Source of the DNA: Methanospirillum sp.
GTDB lineage: Archaea > Halobacteriota > Methanomicrobia > Methanomicrobiales > Methanospirillaceae
Length of the DNA stretch: 8,119 bases
Reading direction: 5' to 3'
Assembly (NCBI GenBank): GCA_028679485.1
Contig: JAJRBL010000120.1
Coordinates: forward strand, 1 to 8,119
The position numbers and the translations under genes were made by a program. The notes under the pieces were generated by a model. It had not been told where the DNA came from. It ran no database searches and worked only from the letters and a program-made list of their open reading frames with translations. Shown here piece after piece: positions 1 to 6,588 of this stretch (the first letter of the stretch is position 1; every line of letters starts with the position of its first letter).

Positions 1-2
1 CC

Positions 3-1157
3 GCTGCCACGATCTTCCGGGAGGTTGTATCCCGGGTAGAGGTCAGGGAGATCCAGGGCCCTGATACCTGGCTGCTCAGGCCTTTTCCTGGTGTCCCGAT
101 AATGGTGGCAGTCCTCCTTTCGATGCTCCTCACGGTCTTCTTCTTCGGATCCTACTGCGAGGGACTGATCGTGGCTGCATGTACCCAGTGGATTGTGCTT
201 CCGCTTCAGGATGCTTCCCTCGATCCCCTTCTGTACCAGGTACTCTTCTCCATAGTTATCGCTATCCAAGCAGGTCTCGGCATAGCATTCCCGTTTATCT
301 TCACCTTTTATATCCTGATCTCGTTCCTGGAGGATACCGGGTATATGAGCCGGATTGCCTTCCTGGCAGACCGGATCATGCATCGTTTCGGCCTTCATGG
401 CCAGGCGATCATTCCCATGGTCCTGGGGCTCGGATGTAATGTCCCGGCAATCATGGCAATTCGTCAGATAGGAACGAGGCGGGAACGCCAGATTGCGTCA
501 TTCCTGATCACCATGGTTCCCTGTTCTGCGAGAACGGTAATTATCGCCGGTATCGTTGCCGTATTCGTCGGAATTCCTGCCGCTCTCTCGATCTACTTCA
601 TTATTCTCGTCATCATCCTGCTCACCGGCCTTCTGCTCTCCCGTTGCGTTCCCGGGATACAGCTGGGGATGGTTCTTGAGGTTCCCCCCCTTCGTATTCC
701 GTCACCTGGTGCGGTTTTAACCCGATCCTGGCTCCATATCCGGGAATTTCTTCTTATTGCCATGCCACTTCTCATCTCAAGTAGCATTGTGCTCGGTCTG
801 CTCGAATACGGGGGAATTCTTTCGATTATCGAGTCTGTAACGGCACCATTTGTTAGTGGGATTCTTGGTCTCCCGCCCTTTGTTTCAACGGCCCTGATCT
901 TCGGTATCCTGCGGAAGGAGATGGCATTTGAGACACTTATCGTGCTTGCAGGAACAGCAGACCTTACCCTGGTCATGACCCGTCTCCAGCTCTATATCTT
1001 TGCACTGGTAAGTACCCTGTTTATTCCCTGCGTCTCGACTATTGCAGTCCTGTACCGTGAACAGGGATTAAAGACTGCGATACTCATCTCGCTGTATACG
1101 GTCTGCCTGGGGATTCTTGCAGGGGCAGTGGTTCACGCGATCAGTCTCCTGTTCTGA
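3..1157 (+). CDS. feoB: Ferrous iron transporter FeoB, membrane domain (5' end cut by window edge)
   Basis: FeoB imports Fe2+ across the cytoplasmic membrane, using a cytosolic N-terminal GTPase domain and a polytopic channel domain. Only the channel part is seen: the frame is open from the first complete codon at 3, so the ATG at 102 is internal, and about 384 residues are visible of a family usually near 600-700. The GTPase domain must lie upstream of the window. Counting from Met-102, the diagnostic motifs are FLEDTGYMSRIAFLADR at 75-91, GCNVPAI (Gate 1 cysteine) at 111-117, CSAR at 141-144, the GILRKEMA segment near 268-275, and IPCVSTIAVL (Gate 2 cysteine) at 308-317. Many hydrophobic helices surround them. 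The gene ends in TGA, 33 bp before the next forward gene. FeoA, the usual partner, is not visible and may lie upstream. The family assignment is very secure; iron-dependent regulation is expected for the family but no site is seen. Confidence 0.95.
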   Translation, partial: AATIFREVVSRVEVREIQGPDTWLLRPFPGVPIMVAVLLSMLLTVFFFGSYCEGLIVAACTQWIVLPLQDASLDPLLYQVLFSIVIAIQAGLGIAFPFIFTFYILISFLEDTGYMSRIAFLADRIMHRFGLHGQAIIPMVLGLGCNVPAIMAIRQIGTRRERQIASFLITMVPCSARTVIIAGIVAVFVGIPAALSIYFIILVIILLTGLLLSRCVPGIQLGMVLEVPPLRIPSPGAVLTRSWLHIREFLLIAMPLLISSSIVLGLLEYGGILSIIESVTAPFVSGILGLPPFVSTALIFGILRKEMAFETLIVLAGTADLTLVMTRLQLYIFALVSTLFIPCVSTIAVLYREQGLKTAILISLYTVCLGILAGAVVHAISLLF

Positions 1158-1158
1158 T

Positions 1159-1170
1159 GAATATTTATTC
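1159..1170 (+). promoter_or_regulatory. Possible TATA-like element before the aldehyde dehydrogenase gene
   Basis: An AT-rich stretch, GAATATTTATTC, begins just after the feoB stop codon. Its centre is about 25 bp upstream of 1190, and the next gene starts at 1191, so it could drive a leaderless or nearly leaderless transcript. The 33 bp gap is also compatible with simple read-through from feoB. Weak evidence based on position and composition only. Confidence 0.25.
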
Positions 1171-1190
1171 CTGACAACTCCTGAGATGGT

Positions 1191-2609
1191 ATGGATCCAT
1201 ATCCCCTTATCATCGGCGGAACATTCCGGCACTCCTCCCCGGGTATACCGGTATTAAATCCCTATACCGGCAGGATCGCAGGCGAGGTCTCCGGTGCCGG
1301 CAGGAAGGAGGCAGAAGAAGCACTCAGAACAGCCGAGCACGGGGCTGAAATAATGGCAGCAGTCCCATCCCACCGGCGATCGGCGATCCTGCACCGTCTC
1401 GCTGATCTCATGGAGGAGTCTTCTGGCGAACTTGCTGATATCATCATACGTGAGGGGGGAAAGGTCCGGAGACTGGCATCTGCCGAGGTCTCGCGGGCTA
1501 TCGGAACCATCAGGATATCGGCGGAAGAGGCACTCCGGATCAGGGGCGAAGTAATTCCCCTGGATTCATCCCCTGCAGGGGAAGGAAGAATCGGGATCCT
1601 GACCAGGTTTCCGGTTGGTATCGTTCTTGCGATCACCCCTTTTAACCTTCCCCTGAACCAGATCTGCCACAAGGCAGGACCGGCTTTCGCTGCCGGAAAT
1701 GCATGTATTATCAAGCCGGCTTCTGCCACTCCCCTTATTGCACTGAAGTTCGGTGAGCTCCTTCTGAAGGCTGGCATGCCGCCTGAAGCCGTGCATGTTC
1801 TTCCCTGTGCCCCGGAGATTGCCGAACTCCTGGCAACTGACCGGAGAATCGGGTGTCTCAGTTTTACCGGCAGTCCCGCGGTGGGATGGCATCTCCGCCG
1901 GGTCAGTCCCGCAGGAAAGGTTGTCCTGGAACTCGGGGGCAATGCAGCGGTGATTGTCCACGAGGACACGGATATTCCGGCTGCTGCGTCAAGGATCGTC
2001 GAAGGGGCATTCTCCCATGCCGGCCAGGTCTGCATATCGGTACAACGGGTATATGTTCACCGGCCGGTTTTCCATGCTCTCTCGGTTGAGATCGTCCGGC
2101 TTGCCAACCTCCTGGTCAGCGGCGATCCCGATGATCCGGTGACTGATATCGGACCTATGATCTCCCGGGAAAAAGCAGAGGAAGCAATGGGCAGGATAAC
2201 TGATGCAGTCGCCGGAGGAGCAGCCGTTCTCTGCGGGGGAATCCTCAGGGGTTCTATCCTCTCTCCTACGGTCATGGAAGGAACCGACCCGGATATGGAG
2301 GTCAACTGTGCCGAGGTTTTTGCACCGGTCCTGACGATTACGCCCTACGATCTCTTTGAAGATGCGGTTGCGATGGTCAATGCATCAAGATACGGACTCC
2401 AGGCCGGGGTGTATACCCGGGATATGAAACGGGCATTTGATGCCTACCGGGATATCCGTGCCGGGGCAGTGATCATCAATGATATCCCCACCTTCAGGAT
2501 TGACTGTATGCCGTATGGGGGAGTAAAGGAGTCCGGAACCGGGAGGGAGGGGCCTTTATATGCAATATCAGAGATGACCCAGGAACGGCTCATGATCATC
2601 AGAACATAA
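1191..2609 (+). CDS. NAD(P)-dependent aldehyde dehydrogenase, CofA-like (probable lactaldehyde dehydrogenase)
   Basis: A complete 472-residue class I-like aldehyde dehydrogenase, oxidising an aldehyde to its acid with NAD(P)+ in the cytoplasm. Catalytic features are intact: the oxyanion Asn152 in TPFNLP, the cofactor-binding Lys175 in IIKPA, the general base Glu247 in LELGG, the nucleophile Cys281 in GQVCIS, and Glu375 in CAEVFAP. The length and local motifs (FPVGIVLAITPFN, FSHAGQVCISV, PYGGVKESGTGREG) resemble the Methanocaldococcus lactaldehyde dehydrogenase CofA (MJ1411) as recalled. CofA converts lactaldehyde to lactate, a precursor of coenzyme F420 in methanogens. The ATG at 1191 was chosen because the N-terminal segment starts at the usual place; no strong Shine-Dalgarno is present. 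It follows feoB by 33 bp on the same strand, which gives no obvious functional link. The superfamily is certain; the substrate is inferred, and a related succinate- or glycolaldehyde-type role is possible. Confidence 0.93.
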   Translation: MDPYPLIIGGTFRHSSPGIPVLNPYTGRIAGEVSGAGRKEAEEALRTAEHGAEIMAAVPSHRRSAILHRLADLMEESSGELADIIIREGGKVRRLASAEVSRAIGTIRISAEEALRIRGEVIPLDSSPAGEGRIGILTRFPVGIVLAITPFNLPLNQICHKAGPAFAAGNACIIKPASATPLIALKFGELLLKAGMPPEAVHVLPCAPEIAELLATDRRIGCLSFTGSPAVGWHLRRVSPAGKVVLELGGNAAVIVHEDTDIPAAASRIVEGAFSHAGQVCISVQRVYVHRPVFHALSVEIVRLANLLVSGDPDDPVTDIGPMISREKAEEAMGRITDAVAGGAAVLCGGILRGSILSPTVMEGTDPDMEVNCAEVFAPVLTITPYDLFEDAVAMVNASRYGLQAGVYTRDMKRAFDAYRDIRAGAVIINDIPTFRIDCMPYGGVKESGTGREGPLYAISEMTQERLMIIRT

Positions 2610-2709
2610 GGTCGAAGCAGCAGAAAACCAGAGAGCATAAATTCCTTCATAGAGATAATCTCATACGAGTGGAAAAAGAAACCAGTTCAGTGCGTCAGAT
2701 TGTACATTC

Positions 2710-2713
2710 AGGA
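2710..2713 (+). promoter_or_regulatory. Ribosome binding site supporting the start at 2722
   Basis: The sequence AGGA lies 8 nt upstream of the ATG at 2722, a normal Shine-Dalgarno spacing. It supports this start, which also places a basic MKLEKR segment directly before the first membrane helix. Confidence 0.4.
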
Positions 2714-2721
2714 ATTCGTTT

Positions 2722-3627
2722 ATGAAACTAGAGAAGAGAATTCTGGTGATTATTGCTTTTATCGGAGCATTGGGGCTGTTCCTTCTCATAACAGGGATAA
2801 TTACGGGTTTTCATCCAGGCATTAAGGATATCATCACTGCGGTATATTTTGCAGTCTGGGTTGGTGCGGTTGCCGGGTTTATTGCATTTTTAATTCATCC
2901 TTATATCCAGGGTCGTTCCCGGGAAAAGGCTGAAAAAAAGACAAAGACCCCTGCACAGACAACCGGCCCGGTTCCGTCACCCCGGCCGAGTCTTCCGCTC
3001 AGGGACAGGATAAGGGAGTATGTCACCGAGCGGCGCAGGGAAGAGGGACTTCCGGTTCCCGAACCCTTACGGCCTTCCCGGACCGGGGCCCCGGAACGAG
3101 CTCGTCCTGTTTCGGCAGCAGCAGGGAGTCAGACGGGGGGTGCAACAGGAGAAGTTCCGGTGGCAGCAGCAGCAGCTGCAGGAACGGGGGATCTTCCCCT
3201 TCCTGATGATTTTGATGAGAGTGGCGGGGGAGATCTCTTTGGAGACGAGTTTCCGGAGGATGAAGGGGAGGAGTCTTCACTTCCGGGTCTTGATGACGAT
3301 CTCGGATCCTTTGATGAAACCGGGGATGAGGAACCCACGACAGAATCTGGTGATCTGCCCGACTTTGAGGGTGATCTTGAACCTGACATGTCAGAATCCG
3401 ACCTGTCAGACTCTGATGATCCGGATTCGATGACGGATATGGATGAATCTGATCTTGATACATCAGGATCAGAGTCTTCCGGCCTGGAGGAAGAAGGAGG
3501 TCTCTCCGATGAGGGTCTTCCTGATTTTGACATGGCACTTGACGACGACATGATGGATGGGGATCTCTCCGGGGATGACGATCTCTCTGATATCCCGTTT
3601 GAAGATCTCGAACCTGATGAGAACTGA
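2722..3627 (+). CDS. Two-helix membrane protein with long acidic tail, function unknown
   Basis: A 301-residue protein with no family I recognise. Residues 6-28 and 36-59 are hydrophobic helices. The N-terminus (MKLEKR) and the segment after helix 2 (GRSREKAEKKTK) are basic, so both ends probably face the cytoplasm. Residues 63-128 form a basic, proline-rich linker containing a charged segment (RDRIREYVTERRREE), and residues 129-156 are Ala/Gly-rich. From residue 129 to the end there is no Lys or Arg, and in 157-301 about 61 of 145 residues are Asp or Glu, most others being Ser, Gly, Leu and Pro. Loose repeats such as LPDF and LPGLDDD recur. The tail is likely disordered and could bind cations, a basic partner or a membrane complex; these are inferences. 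It lies 112 bp after the aldehyde dehydrogenase and 87 bp before the CAP-domain gene start, so it could be co-transcribed with the latter. Confidence 0.8.
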   Translation: MKLEKRILVIIAFIGALGLFLLITGIITGFHPGIKDIITAVYFAVWVGAVAGFIAFLIHPYIQGRSREKAEKKTKTPAQTTGPVPSPRPSLPLRDRIREYVTERRREEGLPVPEPLRPSRTGAPERARPVSAAAGSQTGGATGEVPVAAAAAAGTGDLPLPDDFDESGGGDLFGDEFPEDEGEESSLPGLDDDLGSFDETGDEEPTTESGDLPDFEGDLEPDMSESDLSDSDDPDSMTDMDESDLDTSGSESSGLEEEGGLSDEGLPDFDMALDDDMMDGDLSGDDDLSDIPFEDLEPDEN

Positions 3628-3705
3628 CCGGGTGGTGACCGGAACCCTTACCTCTGTTTTTACGAGATGACTGAGGAGAGAATGACTGCCTGTTCACCGG
3701 TGGCA

Positions 3706-3709
3706 GGAG
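3706..3709 (+). promoter_or_regulatory. Ribosome binding site that decides the start of the CAP-domain gene
   Basis: GGAG lies 5 nt before the ATG at 3715. The in-frame ATGs at 3667 and 3682 have no well-spaced site: GAGGAG at 3673-3678 is only 3 nt from 3682. The 3715 start also gives a textbook signal peptide. Confidence 0.45.
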
Positions 3710-3714
3710 ACAGG

Positions 3715-4626
3715 ATGCGGGTTTATTTGGGCATCCACGTCCTCCTGTTATGTTTATGTATATCAATCGTTCATGCCGGAGCAGTTGCGGCAGGACCTGA
3801 CCTGCTGGTGACGGATATTGCGGGAGAGCAGTATGCCTACCCGGGATATCCGTACCACGTAACGGTAACACTGGAAAACCATGGTGACCAGGCCTCAGGC
3901 CTGGCCTCGCTCTTGTTATTCCTGGAGAATACCGCGAATCCTGGAAACAGCACCATTCTCGGTACCGAACCGGTTGAGCCTGTCAGAACCGGATTAAGCC
4001 TGCAGATCCCGGTTACCCTTACCGTTCCGGAAATATTGTCTCCCGGTGATTACAGTCTCTATGTACGGGTAAAAGGTCATTCAGGCAGCGATCTGAATCT
4101 GACCGGAAACATTGCGCGTCTCCTCCCACCGGTTATCCTGCAGGAGAAGCAACTGCCAGACCAGGAAGTCTTAAACCGGGAGATTATCTCTCTTATTCTG
4201 AATAAAACGAATGAGAACCGCCGTAATGCCGGTGTACCTGACCTCGTTCCGGACGATACCCTCTCCCGGATTGCAGGGAATTATGCAAAAAACCTGGCAG
4301 AGACTGGTTCGCTCTCGCATATCGACAGATCGGGAAAAGATCCGGCTGAACGTGCCCGGGACGCCGGTTATCCGGTTACGAAAGAGATCGAAGGCGGAAT
4401 ACGGGAGGGTATCGGTGAAAACCTGGCATATGTCGGCACGGGAATGGTTGCTGGGATTGGATACGTGGATCCGACGAGCAGTGAAGCAATATCCGGTGCC
4501 ATTATAAACGGATGGATGAAGAGTCCAGGGCACCGGAAGAACATCCTCGATCCCCTGGCAGACCGGTTCGGGGTCGGGCTGTCCTGGAATGGAAAGTATT
4601 ATTATGCAGTCCAGGAATTCTGGTAA
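3715..4626 (+). CDS. Secreted CARDB-like plus CAP/SCP-domain protein
   Basis: A 303-residue exported protein. Residues 1-27 form a signal peptide (MRVY followed by a Leu/Ile/Cys-rich core and AGAVAAG). Residues 28-137 resemble a CARDB or similar immunoglobulin-like adhesion domain, with PDLLVTDI, YHVTVTLENHGDQASG and a GDYSLYVRV strand. Residues 154-303 form a CAP/SCP domain (cysteine-rich secretory protein family): NENRRNAGVPDL, LSHIDRSG with His202, GENLAY with Glu235, and GWMKSPGHRKNIL with His273. These are the expected cleft residues. In bacteria and archaea such domains are usually extracellular with unknown substrates. Several N-x-S/T sequons are present, compatible with archaeal N-glycosylation. 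In-frame ATGs at 3667 and 3682 would add 16 or 11 residues before the signal peptide, which seems less likely. It may share a transcript with the acidic membrane protein upstream. Domain identity is strong for CAP, moderate for CARDB; the function is unknown. Confidence 0.88.
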   Translation: MRVYLGIHVLLLCLCISIVHAGAVAAGPDLLVTDIAGEQYAYPGYPYHVTVTLENHGDQASGLASLLLFLENTANPGNSTILGTEPVEPVRTGLSLQIPVTLTVPEILSPGDYSLYVRVKGHSGSDLNLTGNIARLLPPVILQEKQLPDQEVLNREIISLILNKTNENRRNAGVPDLVPDDTLSRIAGNYAKNLAETGSLSHIDRSGKDPAERARDAGYPVTKEIEGGIREGIGENLAYVGTGMVAGIGYVDPTSSEAISGAIINGWMKSPGHRKNILDPLADRFGVGLSWNGKYYYAVQEFW

Positions 4627-4658
4627 GATTATCTGTCTAACCTGGTTCATACCAGAAT

Positions 4659-4668
4659 CTATAAAGGG
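4659..4668 (+). promoter_or_regulatory. Possible TATA box of the histidine kinase gene
   Basis: TCTATAAAGG has an archaeal TATA look. Its centre is about 25 bp upstream of 4688-4690, and the kinase start codons cluster at 4693-4699, so a leaderless or very short-leader message would result. This fits the absence of a well-placed Shine-Dalgarno. A second AT-rich site at 4684-4690 (TATAAAC) is too close to the start to serve this gene. Confidence 0.35.
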
Positions 4669-4695
4669 AAACCGGAAGACGGTTATAAACAGGTG

Positions 4696-5751
4696 ATGAT
4701 GCCGGACGTTGCAGAACAGGATAAAAAGAGAACCTGGGAGTTGCTTCTTGACCCGGGGGTCTGCTGGATTGTCAGGGAAGAAGAGGGATCCCTGCTTTTC
4801 AGTCCGGTTGTCACGGCTATCCAGGAAACGCCGGATCCAGCCGGCTACGAATCATTCGAGAGGGTGTTTCCTCCCGATATCTCGTTTCTCCTGACCGGAA
4901 TTCTCCATGATAGCGCAGATATGCATCCTGGTGACGACAGAGCCATGCTTCTCTCCATACCTGGTGACAGCAGGGTCTGGTCAGGCCATATCACGAAACT
5001 CGTCACCGGCCAGTTTCTGCTCGTATGGTATGAGAGCGGGAAGGTAAAAAGCAGCCCTGAAATCCCCGGTTTTGATGAACAGATCAGATCGGAGCGTGCA
5101 GTCAGAAAAGCAAATGAAAAACTGAACTATTTTAACGCGGTGATCCGTCATGATATCACGAACCTGGTCATGGGAATCGTCGGCTACCTGGATATCCTCG
5201 ATGAGATCTGTGAGGATGAAGAGGCACGTCTGCTGATCAGAAAGAGTCGCAACCTGGGTGAACGGGTCAGGAGAGTTGCCGAACTGACGAGAAGTTATCA
5301 GGACCTGGGTATCCGTCCTCCTTCGTTTATCGAGGCTGAACCCGTGATCAATAGGATAATCTCCCGCCATGAGTTCAGCGGTAAGGTCACGGCAGAAGTT
5401 ACACTGGAGAACCTGAGTCTGTATGTCGATCGCATGTTCGATGTAATAATCTATGAACTCATAAGGAACAGCCTGCAGTTCGGCGGTGCAGGGGTCCGGA
5501 TGCGGTTCTCGTACGAGCTCACCGGGGAGGGGCTGCTTCTTGTCATCGAGGACTCCGGTCCAGGTATTGCCCCTGAGATGAAGGAACAGATATTTGCAAG
5601 GAATTATGCGGACAGGAAAGGATATGGCCTGTACCTTGCCTCGGAGATCCTTGATATTACCGGCGTCACGATACGGGAGAGGGGCACCTTCGGATCAGGT
5701 GCGAGGTTTGAACTGATGTTTCCCCCTGATACGTTCCGCTTCAGCGAGTAA
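4696..5751 (+). CDS. Soluble sensor histidine kinase, methanogen RHD type
   Basis: A 351-residue kinase with no membrane helix, so probably cytosolic. Residues 1-115 are a sensor region; the stretch around GDSRVWSGHITKL and the following FLLVWY strand looks like the end of a degenerate PAS domain. A charged linker follows (residues about 126-145). The H-box FNAVIRHDITN carries the predicted phospho-acceptor His152. The ATPase domain has an N-box (ELIRNSLQFG, Asn258), a G1 box (EDSGPGIAPE, Asp286), a G2 segment (KGYGLYLASEIL) and a final GTFGSGARFEL strand. All core residues appear intact. There is no receiver or output domain, and no response regulator gene is in the window, so its partner is unknown (an orphan arrangement common in methanogens). 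The start is one of GTG 4693, ATG 4696 or ATG 4699. It converges with the HAD gene, leaving 12 bp between stop codons. Confidence 0.9.
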   Translation: MMPDVAEQDKKRTWELLLDPGVCWIVREEEGSLLFSPVVTAIQETPDPAGYESFERVFPPDISFLLTGILHDSADMHPGDDRAMLLSIPGDSRVWSGHITKLVTGQFLLVWYESGKVKSSPEIPGFDEQIRSERAVRKANEKLNYFNAVIRHDITNLVMGIVGYLDILDEICEDEEARLLIRKSRNLGERVRRVAELTRSYQDLGIRPPSFIEAEPVINRIISRHEFSGKVTAEVTLENLSLYVDRMFDVIIYELIRNSLQFGGAGVRMRFSYELTGEGLLLVIEDSGPGIAPEMKEQIFARNYADRKGYGLYLASEILDITGVTIRERGTFGSGARFELMFPPDTFRFSE

Positions 5752-5763
5752 TCCTGCCAAAAC

Positions 5764-6453
5764 CTATATCCGGGAATCCAGGCCTGGCAGATTAAGGAGA
5801 TCCCGAAACTTACCGAGGGTATAATCCGGGCAAATTCCGGGGAATTCCTTGTTTATCCAGTCTCCGTACCGGGCGAATATGGTGACCAGCCCCAGTTCGT
5901 TCCCCGGGGCTATCTCGCGTCTGAGTGAATCTCCCACCAGCCAGGTGTCGTTCCGGGTTACGGCGAGTTGTTCCAGTGCAAGGATAAATGGTGTGTGATC
6001 CGGTTTTCTTGTTCCTGAACTCTCCGGGGTTACAAGGACCGGGAAAAAGTGATCAAGACTGCATTTGGCCAGTCTTTTTTCAGCCTGGATACGTGAGGCA
6101 TCGGTTACCACGGCCATATGTATTCCCCGTTCATAAATGATCTCCAGGGTTTCACGGACACCCGGGTAGGGGGTGATGGTATCAATTTTTACCGAATCAA
6201 AAAGGTTTCCAGCCTCTTCTGCAAGGGCTGGGGCGTAGATTCCCCTGTCCCGGAGATAATCGTCGATGTGTGCGTGATCTTCAAATCCATGTACCGGGCG
6301 GAGGAAATATTCGAAGAGATCTTCCCCCGCCCCGCATCGTAACCGCTCGGTTACTGCCCTGCATGCTGCCCATTTCGCTTCGATGAAGTTACAGAGCGTG
6401 TTGTCGAGATCGAAGAGGATGGCTTTGGGAGGTCGTGACAGTGAGGGATTCAT
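5764..6453 (-). CDS. HAD-superfamily hydrolase (subfamily IA-like phosphatase)
   Basis: A 229-residue cytosolic phosphatase of the haloacid dehalogenase fold, hydrolysing a small phosphorylated compound through an aspartyl-phosphate. Motif I is ILFDLDNTL with nucleophile Asp15 and acid/base Asp17; motif II is VVTDAS with Thr117; motif III is Lys150 in GTRKPD; motif IV is WLVGDSLRREI with Asp175 and Glu180 for Mg2+. Residues about 20-95 form the helical cap. The length fits phosphoglycolate-phosphatase-like or archaeal subfamily IA members; the substrate cannot be told. The reading frame stays open to 6666, but the extra 71 residues lack any HAD match and would run through the promoter and start of the divergent gene, so the ATG at 6451-6453 is preferred. 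An AAGGAGA sits upstream at 6472-6478, but about 19 nt from the start, which is unusually far. Confidence 0.9.
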   Translation of the reverse strand: MNPSLSRPPKAILFDLDNTLCNFIEAKWAACRAVTERLRCGAGEDLFEYFLRPVHGFEDHAHIDDYLRDRGIYAPALAEEAGNLFDSVKIDTITPYPGVRETLEIIYERGIHMAVVTDASRIQAEKRLAKCSLDHFFPVLVTPESSGTRKPDHTPFILALEQLAVTRNDTWLVGDSLRREIAPGNELGLVTIFARYGDWINKEFPGICPDYTLGKFRDLLNLPGLDSRI

Positions 6454-6506
6454 CTTCGTGTATATTTTTATTCTCCTTGATGATAGTCTCCCCTGGTGGG
6501 GGTTTC

Positions 6507-6529
6507 CTACTGGTAGATTGATGTAATCT
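6507..6529. repeat. Adjacent inverted repeats in the divergent intergenic region
   Basis: Two small dyads abut here: CTAC-TG-GTAG at 6507-6516 and AGATT-GATGT-AATCT at 6515-6529. A third, CCCC-TGGT-GGGG, lies just upstream at 6490-6501. They sit between the HAD gene and the divergent regulator gene and could be operators for either. Short dyads arise by chance, so support is limited. Confidence 0.35.
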
Positions 6530-6535
6530 GACAGA

Positions 6536-6545
6536 GAGATATACT
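6536..6545 (+). promoter_or_regulatory. Possible TATA-like element for the regulator gene
   Basis: The stretch AGAGATATAC would place transcription start near 6565-6570, about 20 bp before the ATG at 6589. Another AT-rich candidate, GTATATTTTTATTC at 6460-6473, would give a leader of about 100 nt. The choice cannot be settled from sequence. Confidence 0.3.
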
Positions 6546-6553
6546 GGAATACA

Positions 6554-6571
6554 GGACCACGTATGTGTTCC
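6554..6571. promoter_or_regulatory. Candidate operator dyad at the regulator gene's predicted transcription start
   Basis: An 18 bp dyad of the form GGA-C-CAC-GTAT-GTG-T-TCC. Six of seven positions in each arm are complementary. It lies between a TATA-like element (6536-6545) and the start codon at 6589, overlapping the expected transcription start. That is where an autoregulatory repressor would act, and the gene downstream encodes a two-domain DNA-binding protein. Confidence 0.4.
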
Positions 6572-6588
6572 AGGCAGGCATTCCCGGT

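Noticed and set aside
102..104. ATG at 102 as the start of feoB
   Set aside because: The frame continues open to the window edge with FeoB-like sequence (AATIFREVVSRVE), and a FeoB needs its N-terminal GTPase domain, so this is an internal methionine.
1262..2035. Reverse-strand open frame of 257 codons inside the aldehyde dehydrogenase gene
   Set aside because: The forward frame carries all catalytic motifs of the dehydrogenase. The reverse product is Ser/Arg/Ala-rich with no recognisable fold.
3023..3871. Long reverse-strand open frame of 282 codons opposite the acidic protein
   Set aside because: It is the mirror of the Asp/Glu/Ser-rich coding sequence (GAT, GAG and TCA codons read backwards), giving a His/Pro/Gln/Arg-rich product with no domain. 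It spans the ends of two well-supported forward genes.
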